This document shows, piece by piece, positions 40,369 through 47,415 of a stretch of DNA of 47,415 bases (the stretch's first letter is position 1; every line of letters starts with the position of its first letter). This DNA comes from Chitinophagaceae bacterium. GTDB lineage: Bacteria > Bacteroidota > Bacteroidia > Chitinophagales > Chitinophagaceae. The notes beneath the pieces are model-generated. The model made no database searches, was not told the DNA's origin, and was given only the letters and a program-made list of their open reading frames with translations. The stretch spans positions 1 to 47,415 of the forward strand of contig CANFKE010000033.1 of NCBI GenBank assembly GCA_947447465.1, in the 5' to 3' direction. Both the position numbers and the translations under genes were made by a program.

Positions 40369-42795
40369 ATGATCACCAAGGTTACTAAAATATTATTCCT
40401 ATCCTCCCTTCTGCTATTATCAGTCGTCAATACCACTATATGTCTGGCACAGCTTACCGTAGTACCCACAGGCACCGCCGCATCTCTTGCAGCTAAACTT
40501 GCCGGGCCGGGAATTACCATTGTCAGCGATACCCTTATCTGCAATGCACAGGCCAATGGCACTTTCGTATCAAATGCCACTCCCATTGCCATTGACAGCG
40601 GCATCATATTAAGTACCGGAAAAGTATCTATGACAGCAGGTACAGAACCTGCGCTGACTTCTAACAGTTTTTCCGGCGCCGGAGACCCCGACCTCACTCC
40701 TTTACTCGGAACGACAGCAGTTAGCCGAGATGCCTGCGCATTGATCATTCACTTTGTGCCCAAAGGCGATACCATCAGCTTCAATTATCAGTTCGGATCA
40801 GAAGAATACAGGAACTCTACTTGCGGCGGTTATAATGACGCCTTCGCATTTTACATATCCGGCCCCGGCATCTCTACTGCATTACCTGGCGTGAACATGG
40901 CCATAGTACCCGGCACTACCATTCCTGTTACGGTCAACACCATCAACAGCGGTATCCCCGGCCCCGGCCTGTCTATTGCCACCTGCAATGCAATGGGCGC
41001 AGGGTCGCCATTCACAGCTTATTATATAGACAATACCGGAGGCACGCAAGTTACCTATAGAGGCTATACCAGTGTACTCACAGCCAAACATCATGTGAAC
41101 CCATGTGACACATACCGCATAAAAATGGTGATAGCAGATGCCGGTAACTATCTCTACGACTCAGGGGTATTTATTGAAGCTGGCAGCCTTAAGACCAACA
41201 CCTATCATTTCGACAGAGCCACCATTGGGGCAACTATCGGTGCCATTCCCAATGCTGTGGTTAAGACCTGTACACCCGATACCATTACCATTAAAAGCGC
41301 ATACACAGTTCCATTCACTACCACCCTCAACCTTGCGTATAGTGGCACCGCTACCTCAGGCATCGACTTTACGCCCTTACCATCCAGTGTCACTATAGCT
41401 CCCGGCGACTCAATAGTTAAGATACCTGTTACCGGACTGGCTACCACGCCGGCTGGTGTTAAGACCATCAATATTGTGCTTACCTCCGCCTCTATATGTG
41501 GTGTTATAGATTCAATTACCATATCACTGATCGATGCTCCATTTGCAACCATCACTTCACCCGATACTGTTATTTGCGCAGGTAATTCTTTTACTATCAA
41601 CACTGCCGGTTCTTCAGGACTAACATACGCTTGGACGCCATCCGCAACACTGAATAGTGCTATAGTAGCCAACCCAACAGCTACTCCTATAGCTAATACC
41701 ACCTATACCATGACCGCAACACTTGCCGGCTCTCACTGCCCGGTACTTACTGACATCATCACCATAAATGTAGAAAATCCGTCTTTCTCCATCCTTACCC
41801 CTGACACAACAATATGTGAAGGGGCTGCATTCACCATCAGGGTCAATGGCTCATCGGCATACGGCTATTCATGGAGCCCGGCCGGTGGACTGAGCAATGC
41901 TTTTATCAAACAACCGTTCGCTACCCCACTCGCTACTACCACCTATGTGGCCACAGCTACCACCCTGCATGGCTGCACTACCACACAGCAGGTAACGGTA
42001 ACGGTCATACCCTTCAATTTTACCATAAGCACAAGAGACACCGCAATATGCGAAGGGTTTACCATCAACCTCAATGCATCGGTAACTCCTACAGGCAGCT
42101 ACACTTACCTATGGACAGGCCCTAACGGCTATACCTCACCATTCCTCAACGGTGTTATCACCACCGCTACCAGCCTGAACGAAGGCACCTACAACCTTGT
42201 GGTGACCAATGCCGGCGGATGCGCTGCAACTGCAGCCGAGAACATAACTGTACATGCCATCTCCAATACACCTATTCAGGCAGCACCCATTGTCATCTGC
42301 CAATACTCCCCTGCTCTGCCACTCATATTAGCATACTATAACAACCTGCTTTGGTATTCAGATGCAGCCGACACTACCCCGTCAGTAGCTGCTCCCTATA
42401 TAAATACGGACACCTTAGGCACACAACATTTCTATACCTCACAGATCTCTTTCCAGACCAACTGTGTAGGGCCAAAGGAACAGATAGATGTGACCATAGA
42501 GTCTTGCTGCAACGGACCGATCATCATACCAACTGCATTTACACCTAATGGCGACGGGCATAATGATGTTTTGAGAATTGTTACATCGGGCGACTATGCA
42601 CTGACCGAATTCCATATCTATGACCGCTGGGGCAATCTGGTATTCTCCTCCACCAACGAAACTCCGGGATGGGATGGCACCATCAATGGACAGCCTGCCG
42701 ACATGGGCACTTACTACTACTCACTCATCGTCAATTGCAGACACTCGGATAAGCACCCGATATTAAAGAAGGGAGATATAACGCTGATAAGGTAG
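40369..42795 (+). CDS. Choice-of-anchor L / Ig-repeat protein with T9SS type B tail
   Basis: 808 residues from the ATG at 40369 (a TTG 33 bases upstream is unlikely). Signal peptide (cut after ICLAQ). A choice-of-anchor L domain (about 20-260) includes FQYEFGSEEY-like FNYQFGSEEYRNSTCGGYNDAFAFYISG and VIADAGNYLYDSGVFIEAGS. Several Ig/PKD-like repeats follow (DTVICAGNSFTINTAGSSG, DTTICEGAAFTIRVNGSSAYGYSW, DTAICEGFTINLNA). The gliding-motility-type C-terminal domain is IPTAFTPNGDGHNDVLRIV ... FHIYDRWGNLVFSS ... GWDGTINGQPADMGTYYY. It is a surface or secreted adhesin-like protein. Confidence 0.93.
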   Translation: MITKVTKILFLSSLLLLSVVNTTICLAQLTVVPTGTAASLAAKLAGPGITIVSDTLICNAQANGTFVSNATPIAIDSGIILSTGKVSMTAGTEPALTSNSFSGAGDPDLTPLLGTTAVSRDACALIIHFVPKGDTISFNYQFGSEEYRNSTCGGYNDAFAFYISGPGISTALPGVNMAIVPGTTIPVTVNTINSGIPGPGLSIATCNAMGAGSPFTAYYIDNTGGTQVTYRGYTSVLTAKHHVNPCDTYRIKMVIADAGNYLYDSGVFIEAGSLKTNTYHFDRATIGATIGAIPNAVVKTCTPDTITIKSAYTVPFTTTLNLAYSGTATSGIDFTPLPSSVTIAPGDSIVKIPVTGLATTPAGVKTINIVLTSASICGVIDSITISLIDAPFATITSPDTVICAGNSFTINTAGSSGLTYAWTPSATLNSAIVANPTATPIANTTYTMTATLAGSHCPVLTDIITINVENPSFSILTPDTTICEGAAFTIRVNGSSAYGYSWSPAGGLSNAFIKQPFATPLATTTYVATATTLHGCTTTQQVTVTVIPFNFTISTRDTAICEGFTINLNASVTPTGSYTYLWTGPNGYTSPFLNGVITTATSLNEGTYNLVVTNAGGCAATAAENITVHAISNTPIQAAPIVICQYSPALPLILAYYNNLLWYSDAADTTPSVAAPYINTDTLGTQHFYTSQISFQTNCVGPKEQIDVTIESCCNGPIIIPTAFTPNGDGHNDVLRIVTSGDYALTEFHIYDRWGNLVFSSTNETPGWDGTINGQPADMGTYYYSLIVNCRHSDKHPILKKGDITLIR

Positions 42796-42824
42796 GCTAT
42801 TAATGAATGAACCTCATCACTGGT

Positions 42825-42869
42825 CGAAGCGTCTCGCTTCGTCCTAACACATGCAAGCGTCTCGCTTGC
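42825..42869. repeat. Two AAGCGTCTCGCTT hairpins
   Basis: 42825-42841 and 42853-42869 are hairpins with different outer base pairs (CGAAGC/GCTTCG and GCAAGC/GCTTGC) but the same inner AAGC and loop GTCTC. They are 11 bases apart, between two convergent genes. Confidence 0.7.
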
Positions 42870-42897
42870 GTATAAACCCGCTCCCGCTCTGCTTCAG

Positions 42898-43662
42898 TTA
42901 GCACCGCTCTGTCTCTTCTCTATCATCGCTGCCCTGAGCTTTCTGCCACTTTTCATAGAAAGCACCAAACACCTTGGCAAATAACAGCAGGATACCCGTA
43001 AAAGCGGCCAGCATCTTAAACTCCCACAATACAGGCCTCGCAAGGAACAACATCTTTAAAATAGAAAAACCAATGAACAGGTAAATACCAATTGCACCCA
43101 ATATGCCGCCGGTCAATCGCCATGCGGCCTTACGTTTATCGGCCGGACTTTGCGTATATACAGGTGCCTTCTTTTCATAACCCAGCGGCACCTCCGGCGC
43201 GGGATTTTTAACATGATATAGCTCCACCGCATCCCATATATCCCTGCCCATAGCCTCCATATCCTCCTTGCGGGTCACGTAAAGATTGAACTGATCATAG
43301 ACCACATCTGTCCCATCCTTCAGCAGCAAAGCATAACTACGCGTTATCCGGCTGGCTATGAACTCATGATCCTCTATATCTTTAAAGTGTATCTCTTTAT
43401 CTTCCTGCCTGCTCAGCAGGTAATGCTTCATCCAGCGCATATGCAAACGGTCGTTCATTACTACCGTCTCTATCATACCCCAAGAAAATACCCGCATCAA
43501 CAAATAAGAAAGCGATACCATTTCAGCAAGGTAAATGAGCAATATCAGCCATACATTCATCAACCCCGATAAAGAGAATACGATGATCATGCCGATGAAT
43601 GAGCTGACAACAAAGGCCACCATCCGCGAAAAAGGATCGGAAACTGTAGTACGGTAGGTCAT
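42898..43662 (-). CDS. Membrane protein of unknown function
   Basis: 254 residues with two N-terminal spans (about 13-35 and 37-60), a soluble middle resembling a PH-like strand pattern (IETVVMNDRLHMRWMKHYLLSRQEDKEIHFKDIEDHEFIAS, SYALLLKDGTDVVYDQFNLYV), and two C-terminal spans (about 183-205 and 213-232). The family is not recognised; PH-like membrane proteins of this arrangement are common in Bacteroidota. It has a promoter-like TAATTTTG 20 bases before its ATG. Confidence 0.7.
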   Translation of the reverse strand: MTYRTTVSDPFSRMVAFVVSSFIGMIIVFSLSGLMNVWLILLIYLAEMVSLSYLLMRVFSWGMIETVVMNDRLHMRWMKHYLLSRQEDKEIHFKDIEDHEFIASRITRSYALLLKDGTDVVYDQFNLYVTRKEDMEAMGRDIWDAVELYHVKNPAPEVPLGYEKKAPVYTQSPADKRKAAWRLTGGILGAIGIYLFIGFSILKMLFLARPVLWEFKMLAAFTGILLLFAKVFGAFYEKWQKAQGSDDREETERC

Positions 43663-43681
43663 ACGGGTATAAATGCTATTT

Positions 43682-43689
43682 CAAAATTA
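43682..43689 (-). promoter_or_regulatory. TAnnTTTG promoter (-7) of the membrane protein
   Basis: TAATTTTG on the minus strand ends 19 bases before the ATG at 43662. Confidence 0.5.
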
Positions 43690-43811
43690 CCGTAATTATT
43701 ACAAACGTTGATCGGTGGATTTTATATGAAATTGGAACCTTAGTAGGTGATGTTGAGCCCTGCCGAACCACGACATCATATACAACACACCATACCAACT
43801 AAAACCAAAAA

Positions 43812-43837
43812 CAGCCGCTTCGTAAACGAAGCGGCTG
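43812..43837 (-). terminator. Terminator of the S46 peptidase gene
   Basis: 11-bp perfect arms CAGCCGCTTCG/CGAAGCGGCTG around taaa, with a T-rich run on the minus strand, about 70 bases past the peptidase stop. Confidence 0.8.
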
Positions 43838-43908
43838 CCCTATAGTTCATTAACTCATATAATATGGCACACATTCCATCACATTCCCCCACATTAAAAC
43901 CACATTAA

Positions 43909-46104
43909 TTACTTACGGATCTCCATTTCCTTGATCAGGTTATCGGCATGACCCATTTTGTCTATCAGGAACAAGATATAGCGGATATCGCATACAATTG
44001 TTCTCTTATACTTACGGTCAAAAGCAATATCACCGCTCATAGCCTCCCAGTTACCATCAAATGCCGCACCTATCAACTCACCATTAGCATTGATACATGG
44101 GCTGCCCGAATTACCACCGGTAATATCATTATTGGTGATGAAGCAAGTATGCAACTTACCATCAGCATCGGCATACTGACCATAGTCCTTAGCCTTGTAT
44201 AGGTTCACCAGATCAGCAGGCACATCAAAGTCTTCATTGCCCGGCTTGTACTTCGCCATCAATCCATCCATGGTAGTGAAGTAGTTGTAGTGCACACCAT
44301 CCTGTGGCTCATAACCCGACACTTTACCATAAGTGACACGCATTGTAGAGTTAGCATCCGGGTAGAACATCTTATTCTCCTTCCAGATCATCATTTCACG
44401 CAGATACTCCTTGGCCAGTTCAGCCTTACGGTAGTTAAATGCTTCTACCTTAGGTGCATACTTCTTGTAGTTGTTGGCAAAGCTGTAAGCATACTGCACA
44501 GCGGCATCATTCTTCAATGCTGCAAATGTTGGTGCCTCGCAGAATTTATTGAAAGAAACGCTGTCTGTCAGGAAAGTGTGGCTATATACATACGCTGCAT
44601 AGGCCTCATAAGTAGTACCCATAAAGCAAGGCAATTCGCCCTTCTTAGGCTTAGCGCAGCTCTTCTTGCCTACACACTCCTTATTAAAGATAACATTGGC
44701 GTAGATGTCAGGCATCTGGCTCTTATCTACGTTCTCATAAAACATCTTGGTCATCTGTGCAAACAGGTCCATATCGGTAGCCTTCTCATAATCATGAGCA
44801 GCGGCGCGGTATGCGGTATGTGCATTGGTCACATACTTCTTTACGCTATCCGCATCAGGCTTTTCATTCTTCTCATAGTAATCATACAATGGCTTTAACG
44901 CTACCGCCATGCGCGACATAGCACTGGCACGGAAACACTCACCATAATAAGTTGCATGCTTGGCATAGGGCTTATAATCATCAAATGCCAGTTCGAACTT
45001 GCTCATCAGTCCCGCGTCCATGCCCGATGTAGCACGAGCCCAGGTGGTGAACTTATCCTCGTTCGCCTTCTTCTTTTCTACTACGTTCAGGCGCTTCAAC
45101 TGCTCGGTCTGACCAATGAAGTACTTCCAGTAGTTAGCAATTTTACTATACAGACCGGTCAACTGCAGGTAAGTCTTCTTGTCGGCATCCATGTGCTTCT
45201 TCATAATGTTCAGACGCAGATCGCGGATGGCAACGATAGAAGGATTGACGGTATTGATGGCCAGGTCCACACCATAGCTCACCTCATAACGGTTGGTACG
45301 ACCCGGATAACCGAAGATCATAGCATAGTCACCTTCCTGCTGACCCTTGATAGATACCGGCAGATACTTGCCCGGATGGTAAGGCACATTGCTGGCAGCA
45401 TATGGCTTAGGATTGTTGTTGCTATCGGCATAGATACGGAACATAGAGAAGTCCGCCGTATGGCGTGGCCACATCCAGTTGTCTATATCGCCGCCATACT
45501 TACCAAGGCTGCGCGGAGGATTACCTACCAATCTCACATCGGTATAACGCTTGTAGATAAGCAGGAAATACTGATTACCATTAAAATACTCCTTTACATT
45601 GGCTACATACTTGCCCTTCTTGCCTTCGCGCTCTTCTATTACCTTGCGCACAGCATCAAAAGCCTTGGTATATTCGGCGCCGGTAGTACCGTTCACCGCC
45701 ATCTTCACTTCGTTGGTCACATCTTCCATACGCTGCAGGAACAATGCGGTAACACCCTGCGCGGGCATTTCCTCGTTCATATTGTGCGCCCAGAAACCAT
45801 TGTCCAGCAGGTTACGGTCCACAGTGCTCAGCGCGGCAATAGCATCATAACCACAGTGGTGGTTGGTCAGCAGCAAGCCATTAGGAGAGATCATCTCGGC
45901 AGTGCAGCCACCGCCAAACTGCAGGATAGCATCCTTCATGCTGCTGTGGTTAATGCTATACAGGTCTTCCTTAGTAAGCTTCAGGCCCAGGCGCTGCATC
46001 TCATCATAATTCTTACCGATAAGCATAGGTATCCACATACCCTCATCTGCCCTTGCGCCCATCATACCAATAACGGCAACAAAAAGTAAAAGCGTTTTCT
46101 TCAT
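43909..46104 (-). CDS. S46-family dipeptidyl-peptidase (DPP7-type)
   Basis: 731 residues with a signal peptide (cut near residue 19, before DEGMW, the usual mature start). The catalytic His is in LLLTNHHCGYDAI and the nucleophile Ser in DITGGNSGSPCINANGELIG. The specificity segment reads AAFDGNWEAMSGDI: the Gly after F-D marks DPP7 (hydrophobic P1) rather than DPP11, which has Arg there. It releases dipeptides from peptides in the periplasm. Single gene with its own promoter at 46128 and terminator at 43812. Confidence 0.95.
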   Translation of the reverse strand: MKKTLLLFVAVIGMMGARADEGMWIPMLIGKNYDEMQRLGLKLTKEDLYSINHSSMKDAILQFGGGCTAEMISPNGLLLTNHHCGYDAIAALSTVDRNLLDNGFWAHNMNEEMPAQGVTALFLQRMEDVTNEVKMAVNGTTGAEYTKAFDAVRKVIEEREGKKGKYVANVKEYFNGNQYFLLIYKRYTDVRLVGNPPRSLGKYGGDIDNWMWPRHTADFSMFRIYADSNNNPKPYAASNVPYHPGKYLPVSIKGQQEGDYAMIFGYPGRTNRYEVSYGVDLAINTVNPSIVAIRDLRLNIMKKHMDADKKTYLQLTGLYSKIANYWKYFIGQTEQLKRLNVVEKKKANEDKFTTWARATSGMDAGLMSKFELAFDDYKPYAKHATYYGECFRASAMSRMAVALKPLYDYYEKNEKPDADSVKKYVTNAHTAYRAAAHDYEKATDMDLFAQMTKMFYENVDKSQMPDIYANVIFNKECVGKKSCAKPKKGELPCFMGTTYEAYAAYVYSHTFLTDSVSFNKFCEAPTFAALKNDAAVQYAYSFANNYKKYAPKVEAFNYRKAELAKEYLREMMIWKENKMFYPDANSTMRVTYGKVSGYEPQDGVHYNYFTTMDGLMAKYKPGNEDFDVPADLVNLYKAKDYGQYADADGKLHTCFITNNDITGGNSGSPCINANGELIGAAFDGNWEAMSGDIAFDRKYKRTIVCDIRYILFLIDKMGHADNLIKEMEIRK

Positions 46105-46127
46105 TATTTATTTTTTAAAAATATGCG

Positions 46128-46135
46128 CAAATATA
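46128..46135 (-). promoter_or_regulatory. TAnnTTTG promoter (-7) of the S46 peptidase
   Basis: TATATTTG on the minus strand, 23 bases before the ATG at 46104. Confidence 0.55.
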
Positions 46136-46241
46136 ATCTCTAAATACCACTTATTATATGGCAGAAAAAGGGGGAGAAAAGAGACACCTCTCGGGTTGAA
46201 ATTAGGGCTAACATTATTATTTCAATTTGAAATGAATTTTG

Positions 46242-46395
46242 AAAAGTGGCAGTTTTTGATAAAAGTGGCAGTTTTTTAATGGGTGTTTGGCTGTGATGCT
46301 TTCCAGATAAGGGTTTCAAGATTTTTTACTAATTGCTACTTTCTGCCACTTTCTGCCACTTTTTGCCACATTCTTCCACTTTTATTGCCACTTTT
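46242..46395. repeat. Cluster of divergent GTGGCAG repeats
   Basis: AAAAGTGGCAG occurs at 46242-46252 and 46261-46271. In the opposite orientation CTGCCACTTT occurs at 46343-46352 and 46353-46362, with variants up to 46395. The GTGGCAG core is shared with the island's subterminal repeats. Confidence 0.65.
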
Positions 46396-46841
46396 AATCA
46401 CGAATTTCACTTAGTGAATCGTCCCTAAAGAGGTTTACTTGTTGGAATTGAGCGCTCTCATAACGTTATGAAGAAGTCGATAGACTTAGCCGAGCGTGAT
46501 GAGAACAGCATTATATGAGGTCATAGATATCAAAGAACCACAGACAAAATTCCCGTTTAGCGTGCAAATTAATGTGACATTGGAGATCCAGCAAATAAAC
46601 ATATCCACAAAAATGTGAACATCTTGTTGTAATAATCGAGGTATGAATAAGTTAGATAGGTGTACTTAAAGTGCTTTTTGAGTAATATGTAGTGAGGCGG
46701 TGGCGTACTAACTATATTGGGATAAACATTTACCTAAATATTATCGATATTCTGATTCGATATATTCACTTGCGGTCAAGCGACATCTATCGAATTAGCA
46801 GAGCATCAGTAAAATCAATTACATCTGTGATACACAAAAAA

Positions 46842-46862
46842 ATCCCCGCAAGCTGCGGGGAT
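46842..46862 (-). terminator. Terminator of the Spy-like gene
   Basis: 9-bp arms ATCCCCGCA/TGCGGGGAT around agc, followed on the minus strand by TTTTTTT, about 30 bases past the stop. Confidence 0.85.
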
Positions 46863-46892
46863 CAGAGCAATAAAATAGGTTCCTTACCAAGA

Positions 46893-47415
46893 TCAATCGT
46901 CGTCACGATCACCTTCGCGTTTACCTTCATGGCCCTGATGCTCTCCCTGATGCTCTTCCTGCTCTTCAGGTTCAGTTTCACTCTGCTCGTGGTAGCGTCC
47001 TTCTGGCCCCAGACCATCGCCTTTAAAGTGAGGTTGTTCCGGCAAGCGGGTAAGTACATCCTGTATCAGTTTATCGAAGATCACCTTTTGCTGATCGGTG
47101 AGCATGGCCCTAACCTCACTAAAGTGCTTATATGTCTGTAATTCAATGAGTTTATGATAATTACCTAATGTAGTACTTAGCTGTTCCAACTGTGCCGCAT
47201 CGGCATGAGGGGCGCTCAATGAACTGAAAAATTGTTCTCTGGTAGCCTTGGCCTGCTTTTTAAGACTGTCGATGATCACATGCTGGGCGGCAGTCATAGC
47301 AGTAAACTTCTCCTTCTGTTCTTTGGTAAAATTCAATTCCTTATCAAAGTTGAAGTGAGGATGCCTTCCGCCCGGACCTTCGTCCATGCCATGATGGTCC
47401 ATGTGTTGCGGGAAC
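46893..47415 (-). CDS. Spy/CpxP-like periplasmic protein, 5' end cut off
   Basis: At least 173 residues; the frame stays open to the window edge beyond the internal ATG at 47402, so the N-terminus and any signal peptide are missing. Two LTxxQ-type motifs are present (LNFTKEQKEKF and MLTDQQKVIF) on long helices, as in Spy, CpxP and ZraP. The visible start is His/Met-rich (HMDHHGMDEGPGGRHPHFNF) and the C-terminus is a low-complexity Glu/His/Gln tail ending in DRDDD. Both ends could bind metal. It is probably a periplasmic chaperone or metal sensor. Confidence 0.8.
   Translation of the reverse strand, partial: FPQHMDHHGMDEGPGGRHPHFNFDKELNFTKEQKEKFTAMTAAQHVIIDSLKKQAKATREQFFSSLSAPHADAAQLEQLSTTLGNYHKLIELQTYKHFSEVRAMLTDQQKVIFDKLIQDVLTRLPEQPHFKGDGLGPEGRYHEQSETEPEEQEEHQGEHQGHEGKREGDRDDD

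Larger units (their letters stand above)
46105..46892. other. Repeat-rich gap of about 790 bases
   Basis: Between the S46 gene and the Spy-like gene. It contains the S46 promoter, the divergent GTGGCAG cluster at 46242-46395 and a terminator at 46842-46862. A 39-residue open frame at 46499-46618 (starting MRTALYEVIDIKEPQTKFPF) may be a gene fragment but is unsupported. Nothing else is seen. Confidence 0.45.

Noticed and set aside
41205..41702. Open frame of 165 codons on the minus strand inside the large T9SS type B protein
   Set aside because: It is a shadow of the repetitive Thr/Ala-rich coding sequence on the other strand.
44956..46089. Long open frame (377 codons) on the plus strand
   Set aside because: It lies wholly antisense to the well-supported S46 peptidase gene, and its product has no recognisable motif.
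46242..46395. CRISPR array
   Set aside because: The repeats are only 7-11 bases, occur in both orientations and lack uniform spacers; no cas genes are present.
46692..47141. Open frame of 149 codons on the plus strand
   Set aside because: Its second half is antisense to the Spy-like gene and its first half runs through that gene's terminator; the protein looks non-natural.

Overview
The window looks like chromosomal DNA of a member of the Bacteroidota, most likely a Chitinophagaceae-like lineage. Evidence: two proteins with type IX secretion (T9SS) type A C-terminal domains, one with a gliding-motility type B C-terminal domain, an S46 dipeptidyl-peptidase, DUF2141, DUF2200, DUF2520 and DUF4256 proteins, MbnP proteins, and many promoters with the Bacteroidota -7 element TAnnTTTG. 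Most of the window is ordinary chromosome. The accessory parts are the tRNA-Arg region (14.1-18.8 kb), a probable copper or metal cluster (28.1-32.0 kb) and a repeat-rich gap (46.1-46.9 kb).

Layout. 1-6.7 kb: cut-off NAD(P)H-binding protein, divergent YCII-like protein and HxlR regulator, single-domain response regulator, DUF2200, a T9SS-secreted protein, DUF2141, an S15/CocE-type hydrolase and a HEAT-like protein. 6.7-7.8 kb (minus): thioesterase, GNAT acetyltransferase and an overlapping 46-residue membrane protein. 7.9-14.1 kb: FAH-family hydrolase, uracil-DNA glycosylase, PlsC acyltransferase plus DUF2520, L,D-transpeptidase, CCG-domain Fe-S protein, CoA-binding protein and an exported protein of unknown function.

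14.1-18.8 kb: a tRNA-Arg(TCT) copy split by a 20-nt palindrome, a GIY-YIG gene, an intact tRNA-Arg(TCT), then an island of about 4.2 kb bounded by 16-nt copies of the tRNA 3' end and by subterminal 16-nt direct repeats. I see no integrase. The island carries an ECF sigma factor, a small single-pass protein, a CnrX/CpxP-like sensor, a YHYH-domain surface protein and a HupE/UreJ-like membrane protein. This resembles the cnrYXH logic of metal sensing and is the strongest candidate for an undescribed system.

18.8-28 kb: an unknown protein, a GH99-like glycosidase, two lipoproteins, two duplicated VOC proteins (one exported), an ArsR-AHSA1-DoxX-YdeI-DUF4256 operon with repeated operators, and a PAS protein ending in a lone HisKA-like domain. 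28-32 kb: a metal cluster with a Cys-rich small protein, a CDVCGC outer-membrane protein, a His-containing lipoprotein, a YHS lipoprotein and two MbnP proteins. 32-43.7 kb: Kup K+ transporter, biotin carboxyl carrier protein, PDH E1 beta, ClpS, acyl-CoA-binding protein, a haem-binding protein, a large choice-of-anchor L/T9SS type B adhesin-like protein and a membrane protein. 43.9-47.4 kb: a DPP7-type S46 peptidase, a gap with divergent GTGGCAG repeats, and a cut-off Spy/CpxP-like protein. All functions are inferred from sequence reading; no database search was run.
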